From CAWBVG01 sp963792175 (GTDB taxonomy: Bacteria > Acidobacteriota > Vicinamibacteria > Vicinamibacterales > CAVVIG01): a stretch of 64,000 nucleotides of DNA. The notes beneath the pieces are model-generated. The model made no database searches. It was not told where the DNA came from and saw only the letters and a list, made by a program, of their open reading frames with translations. The number at the start of each line of letters is the position of its first letter. The stretch's first letter is position 1. A program made the translations under genes and the position numbers. This document shows, in pieces, positions 32,734-43,506 of this stretch. The DNA is taken from positions 62,001-126,000 of the forward strand of contig CAWBVG010000046.1 in NCBI GenBank assembly GCA_963792175.1. Direction: 5' to 3'.

Positions 32734-33870
32734 TTCTATCCGTGCGATGAGCCCCGCGACGAGGGCGGCGCGATCGGTCAACGACTCGATAACGACGTGC
32801 TCGTGCAGCGCGTGCGCCCCGTCGCCGACCGCTCCGAGGCCATCTAACGTGGCAACACCCAACGCAGCGGTGAAATTCCCGTCGGAACCGCCACCGGTGC
32901 TCCCCTCGCCAAGCGCGTGGCCGAGCTCGCGCGCAACTTCGGACGCCTGCTTGTACAGACGCGCCACCTGGGCGGTTCGTTCCAGCGGAGGACGATCCAA
33001 ACCGCCGGTCACGGATACGGCCGTCCGGTCGTCCACCGCCTTCAGCGCGCGGAACGCCGCGTCCACACGCGCCGCGTCGGTCTGCGTCGGCGCGCGCACG
33101 TCGACCACCGCACGCGCTTCCTCGGCGACAACGTTCGTGCGCGTGCCGCCCGAGATGGTGCCGACGTTGACCGAGATTCCCCGATCGAGGTCCTGGAGCT
33201 TCTGCACGAGGACGATCTGGCGCGCCAATTCATGAATCGCGCTCGCGCCCTTCGACGGATCGATGCCGGCGTGCGCCGCCACGCCTCGAACGCGCAACTC
33301 GTATTCGCCGCAGCCTTTACGCGCGGTCTTGACGGCGCCGCCGGGCAGGGACGGCTCGAGCACCAGCACGGCGTCGCTGCGTCGCGCTTCGTCTTCGATC
33401 GCTGCTCGCGACGTCGCGCTGCCAACCTCCTCGTCGCTGGTCCAGAGCATGACGATGCGGCGGCTGAGGGAGACGCTGGTTTCCAGGAGCGCGCGGGTGG
33501 CCAGCATCCCGATCGCGATACCGGCCTTCATGTCGAAGACGCCGGGACCGTGCAGGCGGCCGTTCGACCGAACCAGCGGCATACGCTCGAGCTGGCCCAC
33601 TGGCCACACGGTGTCGAAGTGTCCGAGCAGCAGGATTTGCGATGTCCCGCAGCCGAATTCCGCGAGCAGGTGATCGCCTCGTTCCGCACGGGGAAGCCGG
33701 GAGACGCGGCCGCCGATTGCCTCGAGGCGCGCCGCGAGCGCGCGCCCACACTGGTCCACGGCCGCCTTGTCCGTAGTCGGCGATTCGAGGCTCACGAGCG
33801 CCTCAATCGTCTCGAGCAACCACGGCCGTTCGTCGCGGCAGAAATCGCGGAGGCTTATAATCGTGGACAT
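32731..33870 (-). CDS. M20 family metallopeptidase (glutamate carboxypeptidase/CPG2-like)
   Basis: About 379 residues from ATG 33870 (GAGG just upstream). Zinc ligands are in LGHFDTVWP, GPGVFDMKAG, the catalytic Glu pair in WTSDEEVGS and a C-terminal His in HALHEHV. The dimerisation domain (VRGVAAHAGIDPSKGASAIH) is intact. Cleaves C-terminal residues such as glutamate from peptides or folates, probably in the cytoplasm as no signal is present. The start codon overlaps the divergent start codon of the next gene within CATG. Confidence 0.88.
   Translation of the reverse strand: MSTIISLRDFCRDERPWLLETIEALVSLESPTTDKAAVDQCGRALAARLEAIGGRVSRLPRAERGDHLLAEFGCGTSQILLLGHFDTVWPVGQLERMPLVRSNGRLHGPGVFDMKAGIAIGMLATRALLETSVSLSRRIVMLWTSDEEVGSATSRAAIEDEARRSDAVLVLEPSLPGGAVKTARKGCGEYELRVRGVAAHAGIDPSKGASAIHELARQIVLVQKLQDLDRGISVNVGTISGGTRTNVVAEEARAVVDVRAPTQTDAARVDAAFRALKAVDDRTAVSVTGGLDRPPLERTAQVARLYKQASEVARELGHALGEGSTGGGSDGNFTAALGVATLDGLGAVGDGAHALHEHVVIESLTDRAALVAGLIARIE
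33856..33861 (+). promoter_or_regulatory. -10 element TATAAT, 7 bases before the ATG at 33869 (leaderless)
   Basis: A consensus TATAAT whose expected start site falls at the ATG itself. No ribosome site lies between. No good -35 is seen. Confidence 0.55.
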
Positions 33871-34462
33871 GATCCTCACAAGGACACAGAGGAAAGAACA
33901 GAGGACACAAAGGCGGCTCGGACCCCTCTGTGTCCTTTGTTCCCTTGGTGTCCTCTGTGCACCGGCTGTCTTCGTCTTTGCGCAGCAGCCGGTGCCGCAA
34001 CCGTTTCCCGGCGCGCCACGGCCGCCTCAACCCGCGCGCCCGGCACCCGCGCCGCCACCGACGACGACCGCACCCGCACGAACCGCGCCGGCAACACCCG
34101 CAGCCGCGCCGAGCGAAGCGATGCTGGGCGTGCCGATTTATCCGGGCGCGCAGTTCATCACGTCGTACGACGCCGGACGCGGACAGCGCTACTACATTTT
34201 CGGTTCGGCGGCCGCGTTTGTCGATCTCGTCGCGTATTACCGCACGGTGCTGAAGGACAAAGGCGAGCTCGTGTTCGACGTGCCGGCCACCCACGAATTC
34301 GACGTCGGCAAGTTCAACGAGAACACGATGGCGTTCCCGCCCGGCGTGACGATCAAGGACTTCCAGTCCGACGTCTCGCAGGGTTACCCGAACCCGAAAC
34401 CCGGCGGCCAGCCGGCGCGGTTCCCGACCATCATCCAAATCGTCCCGGTTGTCGCGCGTTAG
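33869..34462 (+). CDS. Secreted protein of unknown function; signal peptide encoded by a repeat element
   Basis: 197 residues from ATG 33869. The signal peptide has a basic part RTQRKEQRTQRR and hydrophobic part LGPLCVLCSLGVLCAPAVFVFAQ, both encoded by the two arms of a GGACACAGAG inverted repeat. A Pro/Ala/Thr linker (about 38-80) leads to a compact domain beginning MLGVPIYPGAQFITSYDAG and ending FPTIIQIVPVVAR. The domain is not one I recognise. The -10 TATAAT 7 bases upstream suggests a leaderless mRNA. Confidence 0.65.
   Translation: MILTRTQRKEQRTQRRLGPLCVLCSLGVLCAPAVFVFAQQPVPQPFPGAPRPPQPARPAPAPPPTTTAPARTAPATPAAAPSEAMLGVPIYPGAQFITSYDAGRGQRYYIFGSAAAFVDLVAYYRTVLKDKGELVFDVPATHEFDVGKFNENTMAFPPGVTIKDFQSDVSQGYPNPKPGGQPARFPTIIQIVPVVAR
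33879..33960. repeat. Inverted word-repeat element, GGACACAGAG family, inside a coding start
   Basis: The left arm (AAGGACACAGAGGAAAGAAC, AGAGGACACAAAGG) is complementary to the right arm (CCTCTGTGTCCTTTGTTCCC, TTGGTGTCCTCTGTG). Same family as 16583-16677, but here translated as a signal peptide. Confidence 0.75.
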
Positions 34463-34578
34463 CCACGCCGGTCCGAGACCAACCTACCAATTTCGTATGT
34501 GAACGACAAAATTGGTGGCTGACTGTTCACGTTTTGGCAAAGAAGCGAGTTCGTGCGCCGTGCGTCCGCGTCCGCGGG
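34463..34578. other. Convergent gap with small AT-rich hairpins
   Basis: ACCAATTT pairs with AAATTGGT, and GTGAAC with GTTCAC, giving overlapping alternative hairpins between convergent genes. No T-run follows, so termination is uncertain. Nothing else is seen. Confidence 0.35.
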
Positions 34579-36316
34579 CTACCAGATTGTCGGCGGCCCG
34601 GTCATGACACCCAGGTTGCCCTGTCCGACGGCGCGCGGAACATGCAAATCGATCCGGCGGAAGCGGCGGTGCGTCGCCCGGTTGCCGAGCGGGAGCTCCT
34701 TGCGGACCCACTCCATGGGATCGGTCAGGGTGATGGTCGCGAGGAAGCGGCCGTCGACGCGGATTTCCACCGGCACTTCTCCCGTCAGAGGGCCTGGGAT
34801 CCCCGAACGTAGCGGAATGATGACCGCCTTGGCGTCGCTGGGGATGAACAACGACGCACGGCCGGCGGTCCAGCGAAAGACCATCCTGGGATCGCTGTAG
34901 TCCCACTCCCGCATCCCCGACGTCACGTTGCCCAGCCAGGGCGGATCCCGCAGATACGCGAGCGCCGCGACCAGCGCGACGGCTCCGGCGATGATGGCGG
35001 TGCGCCGGCCTGTCATCGGAATCGCAGGAACGAGTCGCGATACTCCTGCCAGGTCGTGTTCGCGATCGGAATCTTTCCGGTCCAGGTACTGCACCATCTG
35101 CGCAATCGACAGCGCGACGAGCGCGGCCGCGACGCCGGTGACGAACCGGCGGGCCACGACGCGGCCGGCCACCCATTGAAAACAGGCCGCGAGAAGCACC
35201 GCCGCGAGGGGGAGTGCGTCGGTGAACGCGCGATGGCCATAGCTGGCGCCGAATTGCCAGTCCCACCAGCTCGCCGCCAGGTACGTCTGAATCGCAAACA
35301 CCGCGATGGCAGGGGCCACGAGCCGCCGCGCCCATCCATCGGCCACGATCGCGCCGAAGACGGCGAGCAGCAGCAGTGGCGACCAGAAGAACAGTCCTTT
35401 CTGGGTGCTGAACAACACTCCGAACAGGCGCGGCGATCCGAACGAAAAGCCGCTGTCCAGCGCGCTGTACGGGCTGACCAGCCAGGAGGATGTGCTCATT
35501 CGGTATATCAGCAGCTGGGGAATGAGGGCGACGAGGCCGACGAGCATTGCCGCGCCCAGCCACTTCCGGCGCTCCCACATCGAGCCGATTCGTGCGCGCA
35601 GATCGTTCCAGCGCGTCACGCCGTACAGCGGCAGGACCAGCAGGAAGATCGCGTTGGTGTGGCGGACGAGCACGATCAGCGCGGCCACCAGCCCCAGCGC
35701 GAGCGACAGCCGCCACGTCGGACGTTCCTGCTCCCACCACCGCTCGATGATCAGGATCCAGCAGCAGACGAGAAAAAACGAAAAAACGTGGCTGAACGTG
35801 CCGTCGAAGACGCCGTAGTGGAACAGGTTCGTGCCCCAGGTGATGGCGACCAGCGTCGCCAGCACGACGCCGTCGCTGAAATGGCGCCGCAGAATCCGGC
35901 GCAGCACGGCCAGGCCGGCCAACAGATACGCGATGCCGGCGGCCCCAGCCGCGTGCTCGTAGTACAGCGAGAAGCCGTCACGCGGGAGGTTCGACCACAG
36001 CGAGAGCAGGTCGCCGGCCACGAAGAACGGCGCCATCAGGATGGCGGTGCCGATGGGATGCAGGTCGACCCACTGGCCAGTCGTCGGCCATCGGAGAAGG
36101 CCGGTGAATCCTGGGTAGGTTCCTCCGTACCAGTCGCGCGCGAGCGCTTCCATCGTCACGTCGTGGTAGATGACCCACGACGGCAGGTACACGTAGTAGC
36201 TGTAGCCGTCGGAGTGAATCGGCGCGTAGCCGAGCCGCAAGAAAATCCAGAGATACGGCGAAGATGGCGATGACGGCGGTCGCCGCCACGAAGTGACGGA
36301 CGCCGCGTTCGTACAT
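34579..36316 (-). CDS. Polytopic membrane protein, PMT/GT39-like glycosyltransferase, frameshifted near the start
   Basis: The N-terminus MYERGVRHFVAATAVIAIFA is in another frame and joins RLGYAPIHSDGYSYYVYLP after a one-base change near 36245. Corrected length is about 578 residues. About 11 transmembrane helices and an N-terminal periplasmic loop with acidic HSDGYSYY fit the GT-C fold of lipid-linked sugar transferases. A soluble C-terminal part of about 130 residues (DYSDPRMVFRWTAGRASLF, VEIRVDGRFLATITLTDP) looks like a beta-sandwich. The substrate is unknown; a role in envelope glycans is inferred. Confidence 0.65.
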
Positions 36317-36353
36317 CAGAGTCTCGAGGTCCTCACATCCTCACATCCACATT
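36317..36353. repeat. Short word repeat, TCCTCACA
   Basis: GTCCTCACATCCTCACATCC, two clear direct copies between the thiC stop and the next upstream gene. Single arm. Confidence 0.45.
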
Positions 36354-37989
<1,636 letters not shown>

Positions 37990-37996
37990 GTCCGCG

Positions 37997-38072
37997 CTCC
38001 CTCCGCCGGTGTTAACCGGGTCAGGTTCCAAGGGTTTGTCTCAATCCCCTCTGCGGGGATACCCCTGGCGGT
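37997..38072 (-). promoter_or_regulatory. TPP riboswitch (THI element) controlling thiC
   Basis: On the minus strand the conserved parts appear in order: GGGGTATCCCC, GGGGATTGAGA, ACCCTTGGAACCTGA and CCGGTTAACACCGGCG with GGAGGGA. The last block overlaps the thiC ribosome site, so TPP binding would hide it and block translation. It matches the usual sensor length of about 75-100 bases. Confidence 0.95.
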
Positions 38073-38080
38073 TTAATCGG

Positions 38081-38086
38081 ACTATA
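38081..38086 (-). promoter_or_regulatory. -10 element TATAGT of the thiC riboswitch transcript
   Basis: TATAGT on the minus strand, placing the start just before the riboswitch. No convincing -35 is seen. Confidence 0.5.
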
Positions 38087-38135
38087 GCACGCGCCTTGCA
38101 TCACTGGTTCGCACACACGCCTCAGTGTCCGCACC

Positions 38136-40403
38136 ATGCGTCGCGTTTACGTGTCTCTGCCGATCCTTTACACGACGCTGGCCTGCGTCATGACGTATCC
38201 GCTCGTCTGGCATCTCTCTTCGGCGGTGCCGCACGACCTCGGCGACCCGCTCCTGAGCACCACACTGCTGTGGTGGAACGCCCACACGACCCCGCTGACT
38301 GACCGGTGGTGGGACGGCTTGTGGTTCTGGCCGGCGACGGGCTCGGTTGCGTTCTCCGACCATCGCCTCGGCGAAAGCCTGATCGCGACGCCGATGCAAT
38401 GGTTCGGTCTGAGTGCGGTGACCGCCGCGAACCTGACACTCCTGGCGACGTTCCCGCTCTCGGCGCTGGCGGCGCACTGGCTCGGGTTCACGGTCACGCG
38501 CCGGCACGATGCCGCGATCCTCTGCGGTCTGGCGTACGGCTTCTGTCCGTACCGCATCGCGCACCTGCAGCACCTCGAACTGCTGGGCGGGTTCGGTATG
38601 CCGGCCGCGCTTGCGGCGCTCCACCGCTATCGCGACACATCCGAGTGGCGTTGGCTCGCCGTCTTCAGCGCCGCGCTGATCGTCCAGGGATTGTTCACGA
38701 GCTATTACCTGCTGTTCTTTTCCGTCCTGCTGGTGTGCTGGGTGTTCTGGTTCATCGGATGGCGCGACATCAGGCGGCTGGCCGCCATCGCCCTCTCGTG
38801 CGCGGTTGCGATCGTCGCTCTCCTGCCGCTGGTGAAAGGCTACGAGCGCATCCATGCGTGGTACGGTCTGCAGCGCTCCTTCAACGAGATCATTCAGCTC
38901 AGCGCCGACGTCAGCGGCCTCGGCGTCGCGTCGCCGTTGATCGCGCTGTGGGGATGGACGGCGAGATGGGCGCACCCGGAAGGCGAGATCTTTCCCGGTT
39001 TGACGATCGTCGCCCTCGTCTGCGTCGGCGTGATGCTCGGACGGCTGCAATCGTCAGCGCGCGATCGGCTCGATCGGTGGACGATCTGGCTGACGGCGGC
39101 CGCCGCTGCGTGCGCGGCGCTCGCCATACTCGGCTGGACAACCGCCCCATGGCGAATCGCCTTTGCTGGCCTGAGCGTTTCTTCAGACGCGCCATACAAG
39201 CCGTTTTCTCTTGCCGTGCTCGCGCTGGTGGTCTGGATCGGCGCATCGACGAGGATGCGACGCGCCTACGCGCGACGCTCGCCGCTGGCGTTCTACGCCA
39301 TCGCGACGGCGCTGCTGTTTCTGTGCGCCCTTGGTCCCAAGCCGTCGTTGTTCGGCCATCAGATCCTCTACAAACCGATCTATGCCTGGCTGATGGAGCT
39401 GCCGGTCTTCGGCGCGATCCGTGCGCCCGCCCGATTCGCGATGCCGGCGATGCTCGCGCTGTCGGTCGCCGGCGCTTTGGCGTTCAGCCGCCTCGCCTCA
39501 GACCGCGCATGGCGTCCGGCGTTCACGCTGTTGTTGATGTGCGGTGTCGTGGCAGACGGCTGGGTCACGAGTCTCCCGATGGCGCCGCTGCCCGACCGCT
39601 GGCCTGCCAGTCGAGCCGATGGCTTCGCCGCCGTTCTGGAGCTGCCGCTCGGCGACGTCTTCGACGACATCGCCGCCATGTATCGCACGACCGATCACCG
39701 TCACCCGGTCTTGAACGGCGCCAGCGGATTCGAGGCCACGCATTACTTCACGTTGAAGTCAGCGCTCGAAGAGCACGACCCGGCCGCGCTGGACGGTCTT
39801 CCGGCCGACGCTCCGGTCCTCGTCGTCGTCGATCAACGGAAGGACCCGTCGCGCCAGTGGCTGCGGTTCCTCGAGTCTGGATCTCGAATCACGCCGCTCG
39901 GCTCGGACCGGCACTGGCAGTTTTTCTCCGCAGGATCGGCGCCGCCTCGAGCCCCCATCTGTGGCGGCAACCAGGTGGCGATCGCATCCGCCGTCGACCG
40001 CGACGGGCCGGCGCCACTTCGCGTGCTGACCGATCGCGATCCGCGGACATGGTGGACGACCGTACACGCGCAGCAGGTCGGCGACACCTTGACGCTGGAG
40101 CTCGGACGCAAGGCGCACCCGTGTGCGGTCGTCGTGTCGGTCGGAGAATACCGGAGAAACTATCCGAGGAAGTTGATCGTCGAGACGTCCGAGACCGGCG
40201 TCGACTGGACCATCGTCGCCACCGAGCGCACCGCAGGACTGACGATGCGCGGTGCGCTCCGCGATCCGAGGACGATACCGATTGAAATCGCTCTGACGCG
40301 GTCCACGGCACGATTCGTCAGGCTCCGGATCGACGAATCGCACCCTACGGTGCCCTGGCTGGTCACCGACGTCGAGGTCAGGGCCGAGCCCGGAGAGGAA
40401 TGA
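38136..40403 (+). CDS. Large polytopic membrane protein with C-terminal discoidin-like domain
   Basis: 755 residues. About 12 transmembrane helices occupy residues 5-480, with YRIAHLQHLELLGGFGMPAA and the loop APARFAMPAMLALS typical of GT-C/YfhO-like membrane proteins. A soluble C-terminal region ends in a coagulation-factor 5/8-type (discoidin) beta-sandwich (TDRDPRTWWTT, VGDTLTLELGRKAHPCAVVV, RFVRLRIDES), which in other proteins binds sugars. A role in surface glycan assembly is inferred. The 3' end overlaps the convergent DUF3052-like gene by 26 bp. Confidence 0.65.
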   Translation: MRRVYVSLPILYTTLACVMTYPLVWHLSSAVPHDLGDPLLSTTLLWWNAHTTPLTDRWWDGLWFWPATGSVAFSDHRLGESLIATPMQWFGLSAVTAANLTLLATFPLSALAAHWLGFTVTRRHDAAILCGLAYGFCPYRIAHLQHLELLGGFGMPAALAALHRYRDTSEWRWLAVFSAALIVQGLFTSYYLLFFSVLLVCWVFWFIGWRDIRRLAAIALSCAVAIVALLPLVKGYERIHAWYGLQRSFNEIIQLSADVSGLGVASPLIALWGWTARWAHPEGEIFPGLTIVALVCVGVMLGRLQSSARDRLDRWTIWLTAAAAACAALAILGWTTAPWRIAFAGLSVSSDAPYKPFSLAVLALVVWIGASTRMRRAYARRSPLAFYAIATALLFLCALGPKPSLFGHQILYKPIYAWLMELPVFGAIRAPARFAMPAMLALSVAGALAFSRLASDRAWRPAFTLLLMCGVVADGWVTSLPMAPLPDRWPASRADGFAAVLELPLGDVFDDIAAMYRTTDHRHPVLNGASGFEATHYFTLKSALEEHDPAALDGLPADAPVLVVVDQRKDPSRQWLRFLESGSRITPLGSDRHWQFFSAGSAPPRAPICGGNQVAIASAVDRDGPAPLRVLTDRDPRTWWTTVHAQQVGDTLTLELGRKAHPCAVVVSVGEYRRNYPRKLIVETSETGVDWTIVATERTAGLTMRGALRDPRTIPIEIALTRSTARFVRLRIDESHPTVPWLVTDVEVRAEPGEE

Positions 40404-40994
40404 CGAACTTCTCGGCCGTGTGCGGTCGCCGAGAAGCTGACGACCTTGACGTCGACCAGGCCGGCGGCCTGGCCGGCTCGCATCACCGCCAGTTCCGAGA
40501 TCTCGGGTCGGCCCTTCGGACGAATCACCCACAGCGCGCCATCGGGACGAAGCGAGGACTTCAGCTTCCCGATCCGGCTGAGTTCAGCCTCTTTGGTCGC
40601 GCCCAGGAAGATCGCGTCGCTCGCTTTGGCGACGCGGCCGATCGACAGATACGCGACCGCGCCTTCGAGCTCCTTCAGAAAGGCTTGGTCGTGCGACGCC
40701 GAGCGCCGACACGCGCCACTCGCGTTTGGCTCCGAGCTTGGCGAGCCGGGAAGGCGGGTGAAGAATCTTGTCCTGCCACTTCGCGGCCGCCGGACCAAGG
40801 TCGAACGCGGCCGTCCCGTCGGGGAACGTCACGCTCAAGGTTCCGTCGCGCGCGACGACCTTCGACATCTGCTTGAACGGAATCGACAGCTTCAATTCGC
40901 CGCTGCGGAATTGCAGGACCTCCGTCTCCAGGCGCGCCTTGCCTTCCGCCTTCTGACCCTTGAACCGCGCCGTGCACATCGCTTCAGCACCCAT
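40378..40994 (-). CDS. DUF3052-like protein, two frame breaks
   Basis: The first half (ARFKGQKAEGKARLETEVLQ, KLSIPFKQMSKVVARDGTL, KWQDKILHPPSRLAKLG) and the second (HDQAFLKELEGAVAYLSIGR, LWVIRPKGRPEISELAVMRA, GLVDVKVVSFSAT) are joined by a change near 40705. A second change near 40425 restores the natural tail TAEKFVIPLRARP and stop at 40378. Corrected length is about 205 residues. The family is conserved but has no known function. It starts within the last codons of the AlkD-like gene, so the two are co-transcribed with rlmI. Confidence 0.65.
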
Positions 40995-41791
40995 GGTTTA
41001 GTCCTTGTCCGTTTTCACGCGAACCTTGAGCCTTGAGACTTGAGCCTTGAGACTTCCGCGTCGCCACCAGGAGGTTACGACGCTTTGCTTCAGGAAACCG
41101 CTCGATTGCGTACCGCAGCGTCGTCCGCGGAATCGACGCGCCGTTGGCGCGGAGATAGCGCTCCAGGCGGGCGGGATCGCTCTTGCCGGCTTCCCGCAGC
41201 GCCCAGCCAACCGCCTTCTGAATGAGATCCTCGCGATCGGCGTGCAGCCGTTTCGCCATCTCGTATAGCAGATCGAGAGACTCGCCCTTTCGCGCCACCG
41301 GAATGAGGCCGACGATAGAGGCCCGCCGGACCCACATGTTGCGGTCGCGCGACCAGACCCGCAGCCGGGGAGCAAGCTCGGGATGGGCGACGATCAGCGG
41401 ACCGATGAGCGCACCACACATCGCGTCGGTCGTGGCCCAGTTCGCAGAGTGGTTCTCGCGCGAGCCAGCGCTTCCAGGTCGCCAGCAGTGCCGGGCGGAA
41501 CTCACGCCGACACCGCGCCAGCACCTCGATGCCGACCGACTTCACCTCGAGATGGCGATCCGCGATCAGGGTCTCGGCAAACGCGAGGGCGTCGTCTACG
41601 GTCCAGAGAGCGCGATGCTCCGCGTGAATCGACCTCGCCAGTTGCCGCATGGCGCTGGTGCCGACGTTGTAGAACCCGAGGTCTCCGGCTCCCCTGAAGT
41701 AGCGGCTGGCGTCGAAGTCGCCGGCCGGTCGCGCCATCTGCTTCAGCGCGTGCCGGGCGCGGGCCGCCGCTCGCGGGACATCGGCGTTCAC
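40984..41791 (-). CDS. AlkD-like DNA alkylation repair HEAT protein, frameshifted
   Basis: AlkD is a HEAT-repeat glycosylase removing alkylated purines. Seen here are FRGAGDLGFYNVGTSAMRQL, the paired helices, RDRNMWVRRASIVGLIPVAR (the RxxWxRRA segment typical of AlkC/AlkD) and AVGWALREAGKSDPARLERY. The frame breaks near 41440. The GTG start at 41791 overlaps the TGA of rlmI, so translation is coupled. The last 25 or so residues (TRKSQGSSLKAQGSRENG) come from a CTTGAGA repeat and are unlikely to be part of the fold. Confidence 0.75.
41021..41057. repeat. Word repeat CTTGAGC/CTTGAGA inside the AlkD-like gene 3' end
   Basis: Five tandem 7-base words, GAACCTTGAGCCTTGAGACT followed by TGAGCCTTGAGACTTC. 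Translated as the C-terminal tail of the AlkD-like protein. Confidence 0.65.
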
Positions 41792-42948
41792 GCGAGTTTT
41801 CTCAGGATGAAACACTTGAGATAGTACGTCTCCGGAACACCGAGCAGGACCGGATGATCGCGTCCCTGCATCCGCTTCTCGACAACGGTGACGTGGACCT
41901 GCGCATCGACCGCGGCTTCATAGACGATCTCCGCGAACGCCGCCTCGTTGACGTGATACGAGCAGCTGCACGTGATCAGCGTCCCTCCGGGATTCAGGAG
42001 CTTCAGGGCGCGCAGGTTGATTTCCTTGTAGCCCGCGCGAGCGTTCGACACTGCCGCCTTGTTCTTGGCGAAGGCCGGCGGATCCAGCACGATGGTGTCG
42101 AACCGCTCGCCCAGCCGGTCGAGGCCGCGCAGCTCGTCGAATACGTTACCCACCCGCGCGTCGACGGCGACACCATTGCGCGCAGCGTTCTGGCGTATGC
42201 GGGTCACCGCATCCTCCGACACGTCGATCGCGATCGTGTCGTCGCACGAGCGGCCGAGCACCAGCGCGAAGCCGCCGTTGTAGCTGAAGCAGTCGAGCAG
42301 CCGGCCGCGCGCGTAGGCGGCAGCCGCCGCGCGGTTTTCCCGCTGGTCGAGAAACAGGCCCGTCTTCTGGCCGCGCCGGAGATCGACGTCGTACTCGATG
42401 CCGGTTTCCGTCACCGTCACGGACTCTGGCAGGTCGCCGGCCACGACCTCGACCCGTTGCTCGAGCCCTTCGAGGACTCGCGCCCGCGGATCGTTGCGCG
42501 CGAGAATCCCGCGCGGCTGCAACAGCTCGGCGAGCATCGGCGTCAGCGCCGGCAGCAGCCGATCCATCCCCTGCGAGAGCGTCTGAACGACCAGGTAGTC
42601 GCCGTAGCGGTCGACAATCAGCGACGGCAGGAGGTCCGCTTCGCCGTGCACCAGCCGATACGCGCTCGCGTCAATCGCGAGCGACCGGCGAAACGCGATC
42701 GCCGATTCGAGACGCCGGCGGATCAGCGCGAGGTCGGCCGGCGCGTCGCCGTACGACAGCAAGCGGAGCGCTATCTGCGAGCGGTCGCTGTAGAGCGCGG
42801 ACCCGAGGGTGCGCCCTCGCGGACTGCGGATCTGCACGATGTCACCCGCCCCCGCGTGGACGTTCGCCACGTCGGCGCGATAAATCCACGGATGTCCGCT
42901 CTGCAGCCGCTCTTCTCCGCGCGACGAAATCACGACAGTGGGATGCAT
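41788..42948 (-). CDS. rlmI: Class I SAM-dependent rRNA methyltransferase, RlmI type
   Basis: 386 residues, intact. A PUA domain at the N-terminus (SRGEERLQSGHPWIYRADV), an EEHEE-like linker (RLVHGEADLLPSLIVDRYGD), the SAM site LLDCFSYNGGFAL, VLDPPAFAKNK, and the catalytic Cys in LITCSCSYH. This family methylates cytosine C5 in 23S rRNA. The gene starts the rlmI-alkD-DUF3052 unit with one-base or few-base overlaps between genes. Confidence 0.9.
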   Translation of the reverse strand: MHPTVVISSRGEERLQSGHPWIYRADVANVHAGAGDIVQIRSPRGRTLGSALYSDRSQIALRLLSYGDAPADLALIRRRLESAIAFRRSLAIDASAYRLVHGEADLLPSLIVDRYGDYLVVQTLSQGMDRLLPALTPMLAELLQPRGILARNDPRARVLEGLEQRVEVVAGDLPESVTVTETGIEYDVDLRRGQKTGLFLDQRENRAAAAAYARGRLLDCFSYNGGFALVLGRSCDDTIAIDVSEDAVTRIRQNAARNGVAVDARVGNVFDELRGLDRLGERFDTIVLDPPAFAKNKAAVSNARAGYKEINLRALKLLNPGGTLITCSCSYHVNEAAFAEIVYEAAVDAQVHVTVVEKRMQGRDHPVLLGVPETYYLKCFILRKLA

Positions 42949-43031
42949 GACGCTATCAGCGCTCTCGGCTATCGGCTCTCAGCTCGATTCGTGCCATTCG
43001 TCTGAAAGCTGACAGCTGACAGCTGATCGCA
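42949..43031. repeat. Inverted word-repeat element, AGCTATC family, between rlmI and rpiB
   Basis: The left arm GCTATCAGCGCTCTCGGCTA (then TCGGCTCTCAGC) pairs with the right arm CTGAAAGCTGACAGCTGACA (then GCTGATCGC). It fills the gap between divergent genes. Confidence 0.7.
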
Positions 43032-43044
43032 GGGAAGCGTACTG

Positions 43045-43050
43045 TACAAT
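43045..43050 (+). promoter_or_regulatory. -10 element TACAAT, 7 bases before the rpiB start (leaderless)
   Basis: TACAAT ends 7 bases before the GTG start, with no ribosome site between. Same geometry as at 33856 and 21597. Confidence 0.5.
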
Positions 43051-43057
43051 CTGCGAT

Positions 43058-43504
43058 GTGCGGATTGCGATCGGCGCCGACCACGCGGGGTTCGCGCTGA
43101 AAGAGCACCTCAAGTCGACACTCGCACGGCTCGGACATACGGTCGACGATCACGGCACCGACAGCGACGCCTCGGTCGACTATCCGCCGATCTGCGCGGC
43201 GGTCGGGCGCGCGGTGGCGTCCGGCGCCGCCGACCGGGGCATCGTGCTCGGCGGCTCCGGCCAAGGCGAGCAGATCGCCGCCAACAAGGTGATCGGCATC
43301 CGCGCCGCGCTCTGCAACGATCTCTACACCGCGCGGCTGTCGCGCCAGCACAACGACGCCAACGTCCTCGCCATGGGAGGGCGCATCGTCGCCTTCGGGC
43401 TGGCCGACGAGATTCTGACGCTCTGGCTCGGCACCGCGTTCGAGGGCGGTCGCCATCAGCGCCGCCTCGATCAGATTGCGGCGCTGGAGAAATCGCGAGG
43501 CTGA
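43058..43504 (+). CDS. rpiB: Ribose 5-phosphate isomerase B
   Basis: 148 residues. IGADHAGFALKEHLKSTL opens the protein and GGSGQGEQIAANKVIGIRAA is the active-site loop. It has Glu where E. coli RpiB has the catalytic Cys, like the mycobacterial enzyme. Interconverts ribose 5- and ribulose 5-phosphate in the cytoplasm. GTG start. It is followed by glyA after two bases, a common pairing. Confidence 0.93.
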   Translation: MRIAIGADHAGFALKEHLKSTLARLGHTVDDHGTDSDASVDYPPICAAVGRAVASGAADRGIVLGGSGQGEQIAANKVIGIRAALCNDLYTARLSRQHNDANVLAMGGRIVAFGLADEILTLWLGTAFEGGRHQRRLDQIAALEKSRG

Positions 43505-43506
43505 CA

